From positions 434,001 to 498,000 of the forward strand of contig NZ_QMEL01000001.1 of NCBI RefSeq assembly GCF_003390885.1: a DNA stretch of 64,000 nt, read 5' to 3'. Below the pieces are notes generated by a model, which saw nothing but the letters and a program-made list of their open reading frames with translations, searched no databases and was not told the DNA's origin. The first letter of the stretch is position 1. Every line of letters begins with the position of its first letter. The DNA is from Pelagibacterium sediminicola (GTDB taxonomy: Bacteria > Pseudomonadota > Alphaproteobacteria > Rhizobiales > Devosiaceae). Positions 57,986 to 64,000 of the stretch are shown here, in pieces. The position numbers and the translations under genes are program-made.

Positions 57986-58783
57986 ATGCGTAAACTCATC
58001 GAGATCGAAAACGTTACCCACGCCTATCGGACCGTCGCGGGTCCGCTTCCGGTGCTCGACAATCTCAATCTCTCGATCCCCCAGGGCAAGTTCTGCGCCG
58101 TCGTGGGCCCGTCGGGATGCGGGAAATCGACCCTGACGCGGCTGATCGCGGGGCTGATGTTTCCCGACAGCGGCGAAGTGCGGCTGCACGGCGAGAGGGT
58201 CAGATCCCCGCGCAAGACCGTGGGCATGGCGTTCCAGAACCCGGTGCTGCTCGAATGGCGCACGATCCTGCAAAACGTCATCCTGCCACTCGAGATCGTC
58301 GCCCCCACGATGGCCAAGGCACAAAAGGAGGCGCGCGCCCGCGAACTGCTCGCCATGGTCGGGCTGGAGGATTTCGAGGACAAGCGTCCGTCCGAGCTTT
58401 CGGGGGGCATGCGCCAGCGCGCTTCGCTCTGCCGCTCGCTGGTCCACAAGCCGGACATCCTGATCCTCGACGAGCCGTTCGGGGCGCTCGATGCCTTCAC
58501 GCGCGAGGACCTGTGGCAGCTCATGCACAAGCTGCGCGCCGAAGAGCCGTTCACCGCGCTGCTCATCACCCACGACCTGCGCGAGTCGGTCTACCTGGCC
58601 GATCAGGTGGTGGTGCTCTCGGGCCGCCCGGCCACCACCCAGTTCGTGCTCGATATCGACATGCCCGGTCCCCGCCCCATCGACATGCTCTATTCGACGC
58701 AATCGGTCGACTGGCTGGCGCAATTGCGCGACCAGATCGAAATCGCGCAAGGGCGCGGCGCCAAGACGGAGGGGGCGATATGA
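57986..58783 (+). CDS. ABC transporter ATP-binding protein
   Basis: 265 aa from the ATG at 57986 (MRKLIEIENVTHAYRTVAG). Walker A is GPSGCGKST, the signature is LSGGMRQRASLCRSL, Walker B is ILILDEPFGALD and the H-loop is LLITHDLRESV. Of the nitrate/sulfonate/taurine-type ATPases. Its stop overlaps the permease start as ATGA, so the two are translated together. Confidence 0.95.
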   Translation: MRKLIEIENVTHAYRTVAGPLPVLDNLNLSIPQGKFCAVVGPSGCGKSTLTRLIAGLMFPDSGEVRLHGERVRSPRKTVGMAFQNPVLLEWRTILQNVILPLEIVAPTMAKAQKEARARELLAMVGLEDFEDKRPSELSGGMRQRASLCRSLVHKPDILILDEPFGALDAFTREDLWQLMHKLRAEEPFTALLITHDLRESVYLADQVVVLSGRPATTQFVLDIDMPGPRPIDMLYSTQSVDWLAQLRDQIEIAQGRGAKTEGAI

Positions 58784-59550
58784 CCCGCGCGGAAATCCAG
58801 AAAATCGTCACCCCGATCCTTGCCATCATCATCGTCCTGGCGCTCTGGGAGTTCTGGGTCTGGTACATGGGCTGGCCCACCTACAAGATGGCGGCGCCGT
58901 CCGATCTCTGGCCCGCCTTCTGGCAGTATCGCGAGCTGTTCTTCATCAATGCCTGGCAGACGCTGTGGCGCACGGTGGTGGGGCTGGGGCTGGCGGTGGT
59001 CGTGGGCACCATCCTTGGCATGATCATGGGCCTGAGCCGGGTGATGAACGATGCGCTCTATCCCTTGCTGGTGGGGTTCAACGCCATCCCCAAGGCGACG
59101 GTCGTGCCGGTTGTCGCGCTGATCTTCATCGGCCAGCACGATTTCAACACCATCCTCGTTGCCTTCATGATCTCGTTCTTTCCCATCTCGGTCTCGATCG
59201 CCATCGGGCTTTCGACGCTGGAGCCGGAATATCGCGACATCCTGCGCTCGCTGGGCGCGTCGCGGTTCACGGTCTTTTGGAAGATCGCGCTGCCCAAGAC
59301 GCTGCCGGAGTTTTTCGGCGCGCTCAAGGTCGCGGTGACGCTGGCCTTCATCGGCACCAATCTCGTCGAGATCGTGACGCCCCACGGGCGGGGATTGGGG
59401 AGTCTGTTCGATTCCGGCCGTATCGCCTCGAACTATCCGCTGATGTTCGCCGTGCTCATTGCGCTCGCGATCCTCGGGATCGTTCTTTATTATTTTGTCG
59501 TGGCGCTGGAGCGGATCTTCGCGGGCTGGGCCGAACGCCGCCCGACCTGA
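58780..59550 (+). CDS. ABC transporter permease
   Basis: 256 aa, six hydrophobic helices. The EAA loop is DILRSLGASRFTVFWKIALPKTLPEFFGALKV, typical of the binding-protein-dependent transport inner membrane component. It overlaps the ATPase gene by 4 nt. It likely forms a homodimer in the importer. The gene is convergent with the 136-aa gene at 59555 (4 nt between the stops). Confidence 0.94.
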   Translation: MTRAEIQKIVTPILAIIIVLALWEFWVWYMGWPTYKMAAPSDLWPAFWQYRELFFINAWQTLWRTVVGLGLAVVVGTILGMIMGLSRVMNDALYPLLVGFNAIPKATVVPVVALIFIGQHDFNTILVAFMISFFPISVSIAIGLSTLEPEYRDILRSLGASRFTVFWKIALPKTLPEFFGALKVAVTLAFIGTNLVEIVTPHGRGLGSLFDSGRIASNYPLMFAVLIALAILGIVLYYFVVALERIFAGWAERRPT

Positions 59551-59554
59551 CGGG

Positions 59555-59965
59555 TTATTTCCCGCCCATCGCCTGCCCGTTGTGCACGATGGGGGCCGGG
59601 GGCGTGCAATGGGCGGTGTCTATCTTGCGGATGGCGGCGGCGCCCGATTGGCCGGCGCGGCCGATGTCCTCGAAGAGCATGGCGATTTCCTCGAACACCG
59701 TGGTGTCGGGTTCGTAAAAGCCGATCTCGTCGATCTCGCTCAAAAGTCCCAGAAGGGCGGCGATCACCTCGCGCTGATGTCGCGCATCGAGGACGGCCTG
59801 CCGCGTCTCGCGGACTTCCTCGAGCGCTGCGAAAGCGCGCAGCGCGGCGTCGAGCCGTTCGCGGCACGGGCAATCGAGATCGAGGCCCGAGATCACGGCG
59901 CGGATGCGGTTGATGGCGCGCGCCTGGCCGTATGAGGACGGTATCTCGTGGAGCTCAGGCCGCAT
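59555..59965 (-). CDS. Conserved-looking hypothetical gene in the ubiTUV operon
   Basis: 136 aa from the ATG at 59965 (MRPELHEIPSSYGQARAINRI). It overlaps the 3' end of ubiV by 11 nt, so it is translated from the same mRNA. The sequence is all-helical in appearance: VISGLDLDCPCRERLDAALRAF, then RQAVLDARHQREVIAALLGLLSEIDEI. Cys in DCPCRE are the notable residues. I do not know this family; because of its place I infer a role with UbiU/UbiV or in anaerobic respiration. Confidence 0.65.
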   Translation of the reverse strand: MRPELHEIPSSYGQARAINRIRAVISGLDLDCPCRERLDAALRAFAALEEVRETRQAVLDARHQREVIAALLGLLSEIDEIGFYEPDTTVFEEIAMLFEDIGRAGQSGAAAIRKIDTAHCTPPAPIVHNGQAMGGK

Positions 59966-60860
59966 CGATCCACTCCGCGCCCACCGCGCCATGGATGAAA
60001 CCGTTGGAGAATGGCACGCCGGGATAAACCTCGCGCAATCTTGCCAGTCCCTCGTCTGGGGCAAGCGTGCCGTCGAGCACGCCCCGGTAGATTTGTGCAA
60101 CCCCGACCATGTCGCAATGCTGCGGGGAAAGGCGGAACCGCCGGACCCCGTGGCGTTCCAGTGCTGCAAGCTCTTCCATAAGGACGTTGCAGGTGTGGGA
60201 GACGGTCTGCACCCCGTTGAGCGCAAGAAACGGCTGGCTGTCGAGCGTTTCCACCGGCAATCCGTCGGGGTCCTCGGCGCACACGAACTGGCAGTTGTCC
60301 TTTGTGTGCCCCTTGGCGCGCGCATGCGCGCAGCGCGCGGAGATGGCGAGCGGCACCTTGCCAAAGGCAGAGACCTCGAAGGAAACTTCGGGCGCGTCCT
60401 CCGCGATCCGGGCGATCGAAGTCATGGGAAGCTCGGGCGGCAGGCAGACGCTCTGGGCGCCGCGTGCCGCATAAAGGCGGGCCGTTGCCGCATTATAGGT
60501 GTTGACCAGTGGGCCGATGGTGTGCGGCCGGCCCTTGAGCTTGTGAAGGGCGGAAAGATCGGACACCTCGAACACGCGGTCTTCCCGCGCCAGCAGCTTG
60601 TCCTGGGCGCGGCGCTCCCTTTCGAGCGTGATCAGCGCCAGCGTTGCCAGATGCACGGTCTTGCCCGCCGCTTCGAGCCTTTCGAGCACCGCGTCGAAAT
60701 GGGGGTCGAAAAAGTGCAGGCGCTTGGAGCAGACGGTTTCGCCAAGGCTCACGACGTCGACCGGGGCTTCGTCGGCGATGCGGAAATAAAAGTCGCGCCA
60801 GGCCTCGCCTTCCCACAGATAGGGAACCGGGCCGAGGACAAGCGTCGAGGATCTGGACAT
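59955..60860 (-). CDS. ubiV: Oxygen-independent ubiquinone hydroxylation protein UbiV (U32 peptidase-like)
   Basis: 301 aa from the ATG at 60860; a GTG at 60872 would overlap ubiU. LGPVPYLWEGEAWRDFYFRIAD is the UbiV start. Cys candidates for the [4Fe-4S] cluster are in GETVCSKR, in SARCAHARAKGHTKDNCQFVC and in later positions. Together with UbiU it hydroxylates ubiquinone precursors without O2, using prephenate as oxygen donor in E. coli. Begins 2 nt after the ubiU stop. Confidence 0.92.
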   Translation of the reverse strand: MSRSSTLVLGPVPYLWEGEAWRDFYFRIADEAPVDVVSLGETVCSKRLHFFDPHFDAVLERLEAAGKTVHLATLALITLERERRAQDKLLAREDRVFEVSDLSALHKLKGRPHTIGPLVNTYNAATARLYAARGAQSVCLPPELPMTSIARIAEDAPEVSFEVSAFGKVPLAISARCAHARAKGHTKDNCQFVCAEDPDGLPVETLDSQPFLALNGVQTVSHTCNVLMEELAALERHGVRRFRLSPQHCDMVGVAQIYRGVLDGTLAPDEGLARLREVYPGVPFSNGFIHGAVGAEWIDAA

Positions 60861-60862
60861 CG

Positions 60863-61840
60863 CTATCGCCACCGTTTTTCGTAAGCGCCCGAGGTCGTCT
60901 TCTGGCCTTCGCTGAGATTACGCAGGCTGGCCACGAGTCCGGCGCGCTCTTGGGGTGGAGCGGCGAGCGCCTTGCGAATGGTCGAGACGACGGCGGCGAC
61001 GTAGGCCTTGCCGCGCTGGCGGCCCTCGATCTTGAGGGCCTTGACGCCCGCTGCGCGCAGCACGTCGATCTGGTCGAGGATGTCGAGGCTGACCGGGTCC
61101 TCAAAGGCATAGCCCTCGGCCTCGGCGATATGGAACCGGCCCTTGCAGAGCGTAGGGTATCCGGCGGCTTCTCCGGGCCCGAAGCGGTTGATGGTATAGG
61201 CGCCCAGTTCGGATACCAGCGTGTCGCCGTCATTGCGGTAGCGCACGTGGCTGGCGGGGGAGCAGACCCCGTCCATATTGGGCGATTTGCCGGTGGCATA
61301 GGAGGAAAGCGAGCAGCGGCCTTCGGCCATGACGCACAGCCCGCCGAAAACGAACACCTCGGTTTCGCAGGCGGACTTGCGGGTGAGGGCGGCAACCTCG
61401 TCGAGGGTCAGGACACGTGGCAGCACGACACGCTTGGCCCCGAACCCTTCGGCCAGAAAGGCGATGGCCTCGGGGTTGGAGGCGGCGGCCTGCACCGAGA
61501 CGTGCAGGCGCTGGGCGGGGTGTTTTTCAGCCGTATAGGCCATGAGCCCGGTATCGGCGAGGATGACCGCATCGGCGCCCAGCGCCACCGCGTCATCGAC
61601 CGCGTCGTACCAGATCCTTTCATCGCCCGCGCGCATGAAGGTGTTGATGGCGATGAACGAGCGGACGCCGCGCGCCCGTCCCAGCTCGATGGCCTGCGCC
61701 ATTTCCTTGCGCGAAAAATTGAGGCCCGGAAAATTGCGGGCGTTGGTCTCGTCGGCAAAGCCGCAATAGATGGCATCGGCGCCCGCTTCGAGGGCTTCGC
61801 GGTAGGCGGCGGGGGTGCCGGCGGGGCATATCAGTTCCAT
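60863..61840 (-). CDS. ubiU: Oxygen-independent ubiquinone hydroxylation protein UbiU (U32 peptidase-like)
   Basis: 325 aa from the ATG at 61840, which overlaps the ubiT stop as TGATG. MELICPAGTPAAYREALEAGADAIYCGF is the family start. FVFGGLCVMAEGRCSLSSYATG with VCSPASHVRY carries the Cys that would hold the [4Fe-4S] cluster. Forms a heterodimer with UbiV. UbiU/V need no O2, so the gene set marks growth at low oxygen. Confidence 0.93.
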   Translation of the reverse strand: MELICPAGTPAAYREALEAGADAIYCGFADETNARNFPGLNFSRKEMAQAIELGRARGVRSFIAINTFMRAGDERIWYDAVDDAVALGADAVILADTGLMAYTAEKHPAQRLHVSVQAAASNPEAIAFLAEGFGAKRVVLPRVLTLDEVAALTRKSACETEVFVFGGLCVMAEGRCSLSSYATGKSPNMDGVCSPASHVRYRNDGDTLVSELGAYTINRFGPGEAAGYPTLCKGRFHIAEAEGYAFEDPVSLDILDQIDVLRAAGVKALKIEGRQRGKAYVAAVVSTIRKALAAPPQERAGLVASLRNLSEGQKTTSGAYEKRWR

Positions 61841-62337
61841 CACCGCGTCTCCGGGGTGAGCACCCGCCGGCGGATGGCGCTGGCGCCGTGCCGGACGAGG
61901 GGGGCGAAGGGGCCCGCGTGGGCGGCCAGGTCGGTGGGCAGGTCGAGCGTGCTGTCGTCCATGGCGTTGCGCAGCGCCACGATGGCTTCGGTATCGCCGG
62001 CAACGGTGATCTGGCGCGAAAAGAACACCGCATCGCCATCGATCCGGCCTTCAAGCAGTGCCAGAAGCAGGAAAAACGGCCCCGAGATCTCGACATCGGC
62101 GCGGCGGGCGATGCCGCGGCGCTTGACCGACAGGCCGCGCCGGGCGGGGGTGACGACGAAGCTGAAGGGCAGATCGTCGGGCAAAAAGGCGAAGCGTTTT
62201 TCGCCGTGCGCGCCCAGCCGGTCGAGAAGGGCCGGGTGCCGGTCGAGAACGGCGCGAAGCGCCCAGCGGGCCGGACCCTCGACGGCGGCGAGGGGCAAAG
62301 GGGCGAGCAGCCGGAAGACGGCAGGGGAAAGGTCCAT
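61840..62337 (-). CDS. ubiT: Ubiquinone biosynthesis accessory factor UbiT (SCP2 domain)
   Basis: 165 aa. SCP2 sterol-carrier domain: FAFLPDDLPFSFVVTPAR, ADVEISGPFFLLLALLEGRIDGDAVFFSRQITVAGDTEAIVALRNAMDD. It is thought to hold the prenylated intermediate for the anaerobic route, in place of UbiJ. First gene of ubiT-ubiU-ubiV. The leader has an inverted repeat CTTCAC/GTGAAG (62351-62368) over the ribosome-binding site. Confidence 0.88.
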   Translation of the reverse strand: MDLSPAVFRLLAPLPLAAVEGPARWALRAVLDRHPALLDRLGAHGEKRFAFLPDDLPFSFVVTPARRGLSVKRRGIARRADVEISGPFFLLLALLEGRIDGDAVFFSRQITVAGDTEAIVALRNAMDDSTLDLPTDLAAHAGPFAPLVRHGASAIRRRVLTPETR

Positions 62338-62398
62338 GGCGGAACGGTTCCTTCACCAGTGAGTGAAGCCACAATAGGGCAGGGCAGGGGAAAGCTGT

Positions 62399-62412
62399 TT
62401 GCGCGGGCGCAA
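62399..62412. promoter_or_regulatory. Candidate CRP/FNR-family site between ubiT and ubiD-like gene
   Basis: TTGCG-CGGG-CGCAA is a perfect dyad with the TTG-N8-CAA frame of CRP/FNR-family regulators (FNR proper prefers TTGAT-N4-ATCAA). It lies 61 nt upstream of ubiT and 36 nt upstream of the UbiD-family gene, so it could control both in response to oxygen or NO. Confidence 0.5.
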
Positions 62413-62448
62413 AGACGTAACATTTGCCGCCGCGCACAAAACCAAGAC

Positions 62449-63984
62449 ATGAGCCAAGACAATCCTGTTCCCCGCCGTTCCGTGCCCGGCTGCGCCAACC
62501 TTGGGGCGTTTGTCGACCTTCTGGAGCGGCGGGGACGCCTGCGGCGCGTCACGGCGCCCGTCTCGGTGGTCCACGAGATTACCGAGATTCACAGGCGGGT
62601 GCTGGCCAGGGAGGGGCCAGCACTGCTATTCGAGCGGCCAGTCGATGCCGAGGGGCGGCCCTATGGCATGCCGCTCCTCGCCAATCTTTTCGGCACCGAG
62701 GAGCGCATCGCCTGGGGCATGGGGCTCGAACCGGCCGATCTTTCCCGGTTCGGCACGTTCCTTGCCGATCTCCGCCAGCCCAGCGTTCCGCGCTCACTAT
62801 CGCAGGCCATGGAAAAGGCGCCGCTTGTTGGCGCGGCGCTGACCATGCGCGCCAGCCGGATGCGCAACGCGCCCGTACACCAGCGCATCCTGATCGGCGA
62901 GGCGATCGATCTGGGGCTGCTGCCCGTCCAGTGGTGCTGGCCGGGCGAGCCGGCCCCGCTCATCACCTGGCCGCTGGTCATCACCCGCGCACCGGACGAT
63001 CCCGCCGACATTAATGTCGGGGTCTACAGGATGCAGGTGCTGGGGCGCGACCGGCTGATCGTGCGCTGGCTGGCCAACAGGGGCGGGGCGCGCCATTACC
63101 GGCTCTGGCAGGCGCGCGGTGAGGATATGCCCATCGCCATTGCCATCGGGGCGGACCCGGCGACCATCCTTGCGGCGGTGATGCCGCTGCCCGACGGGCT
63201 GAGCGAACTGGCATTTTCCGGCCTGTTGCGCGGGGCGCGCACGCCGCTCACGCGGGGGCGGACGGTCGATCTCCCGGTACCGGCGGAAGCCGAGATCGTG
63301 CTCGAAGGCCGCGTGTCGGCGACCGAGACGGCGCCCGAGGGGCCCTATGGCGATCATACGGGCTATTACAACAGCGTCGAACCGTTTCCGGTCGTGACCC
63401 TCGATGCGATCACCATGCGCAAAAATCCCGTCTATCTCTCGACATACACCGGGCGCCCGCCCGACGAGCCCTCGCGGCTGGGCGAGGCGCTCAACGCCCT
63501 GTTCGTGCCGCTCGTCCGGCGGCAGTTCCCCGAAATCGTCGACCTCTGGCTGCCGCCCGAGGCGTGCTCTTATCGCATGATGGTCGTTTCGATCGACAAG
63601 CGGTATCCGGGGCAGGCGCGGCGGGTGATGATGGGGCTTTGGTCGATGTTGCCCCAGTTCAGCTATTGCAAGCTGATCGTTGCGGTCGATCCCGATATTG
63701 ACGTGCGACAATGGCCCGATGTCATCTGGGCGCTTTCCACCCGCTTCGAGGCGCCGCGCGATCTTATCGTCATCGAGAATACGCCCATGGACTATCTCGA
63801 TTTCGCCTCGGCGGAAGCGGGGCTGGGCAGCAAGATGGGGCTGGACGCGACCACCAAGATCGGGCCGGAAACCAGCCGGGTCTGGGGAACGCCGCTCGCT
63901 ATGTCCGACGAGGTCACGGCCCGGGTCGATACGCTCTGGGCTGAACTGGGGCTCGAGGATGGAGAAGGGACGGAAAATGGATAA
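62449..63984 (+). CDS. UbiD-family decarboxylase
   Basis: 511 aa from the ATG at 62449. Features of the UbiD fold: LVITRAPDDPADINVGVYRMQV (the prenyl-FMN and metal site region), APEGPYGDHTGYYN with the conserved Glu-Gly-Pro-Tyr-Gly-Asp-His-Thr-Gly-Tyr-Tyr run, and LWLPPEACSYRMMVVSI. In ubiquinone synthesis UbiD decarboxylates 4-hydroxy-3-polyprenylbenzoate. The position beside ubiTUV supports that role, but other UbiD substrates cannot be ruled out. Its end overlaps the next start by 8 nt. Confidence 0.9.
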   Translation: MSQDNPVPRRSVPGCANLGAFVDLLERRGRLRRVTAPVSVVHEITEIHRRVLAREGPALLFERPVDAEGRPYGMPLLANLFGTEERIAWGMGLEPADLSRFGTFLADLRQPSVPRSLSQAMEKAPLVGAALTMRASRMRNAPVHQRILIGEAIDLGLLPVQWCWPGEPAPLITWPLVITRAPDDPADINVGVYRMQVLGRDRLIVRWLANRGGARHYRLWQARGEDMPIAIAIGADPATILAAVMPLPDGLSELAFSGLLRGARTPLTRGRTVDLPVPAEAEIVLEGRVSATETAPEGPYGDHTGYYNSVEPFPVVTLDAITMRKNPVYLSTYTGRPPDEPSRLGEALNALFVPLVRRQFPEIVDLWLPPEACSYRMMVVSIDKRYPGQARRVMMGLWSMLPQFSYCKLIVAVDPDIDVRQWPDVIWALSTRFEAPRDLIVIENTPMDYLDFASAEAGLGSKMGLDATTKIGPETSRVWGTPLAMSDEVTARVDTLWAELGLEDGEGTENG

Positions 63985-64000
63985 GCGATTCATGCGCCCG
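63977..64000 (+). CDS. Start of an unidentified gene, cut by the window edge
   Basis: ATG at 63977 overlaps the end of the UbiD-family gene by 8 nt and reads MDKRFMRP to the edge; GGAGAAGGGACGG upstream is a good ribosome-binding site. UbiD genes are often followed by ubiX, the prenyl-FMN synthase, but eight codons cannot identify it. Confidence 0.45.

Overview
The window is 64 kb of GC-rich chromosome from an alphaproteobacterium, most likely Hyphomicrobiales (Rhizobiales) and perhaps Devosiaceae. The grounds are the order sdhCDAB, zapE, mdh, sucCDAB-lpdA, the F1-only operon atpHAGDC, the set obgE-proB-proA-nadD-rsfS-rlmH-envC-ctpA-rppH, and palindromic intergenic repeats of a style common in that order. 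The placement is inference; no rRNA is present. I see no prophage, IS transposase, CRISPR array or pseudogene.

Layout. 1-15043 (plus strand): the tail of sdhC, then sdhDAB, a small DUF2007-like gene, an Inh-type lipoprotein, zapE, mdh, sucCDAB, a MAPEG gene and lpdA. Together these are most of the lower half of the TCA cycle. 15529-18883 (minus): xerC, an EamA transporter and a secreted protein built of seven Asp-rich repeats. 19209-26576 (plus): priA and the F1 ATP synthase operon. 26753-31092: two chemoreceptors. 31312-44799 (minus): a long housekeeping block running from an MBL-fold hydrolase through rplU-rpmA, obgE-proBA-nadD, rsfS-rlmH-envC-ctpA to a divergent deacetylase, rppH and a racemase. 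45016: tRNA-Ser(CGA). 45350-50454: fdxA and a probable nitric-oxide-response module. 50718-52787: a third chemoreceptor. 53007-56756: acetoacetyl-CoA synthetase and thiolase with a divergent PAS-LuxR regulator. 56892-59550: an NMT1-type ABC importer. 59555-64000: ubiT-ubiU-ubiV plus an unknown gene, divergent from a ubiD-family gene and the first codons of the next gene.

Most interesting region. At 45.8-50.5 kb an NsrR-like Rrf2 regulator with three Cys lies downstream of two DUF2249 genes, a heme-copper-oxidase-like membrane protein and an Nfu_N-MIP18 fusion, and upstream of an FmdE-like gene. Two dyads with NsrR-like 11-1-11 geometry lie in front of the first gene and of nsrR. I infer an NO-responsive system linking Fe-S cluster maintenance to a membrane, possibly heme, protein. 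A 260-bp cloverleaf-shaped inverted-repeat element sits inside it.

Other points. Two chemoreceptors 22 kb apart have signalling modules identical over about 440 residues but diverged sensors, which points to recent gene conversion. Bipartite REP pairs occur at four loci, and a second family of GCGTTTCC-type palindromes includes a copy with compensatory changes in both arms. The ubi block suggests oxygen-independent ubiquinone synthesis, so the organism probably respires at low oxygen.
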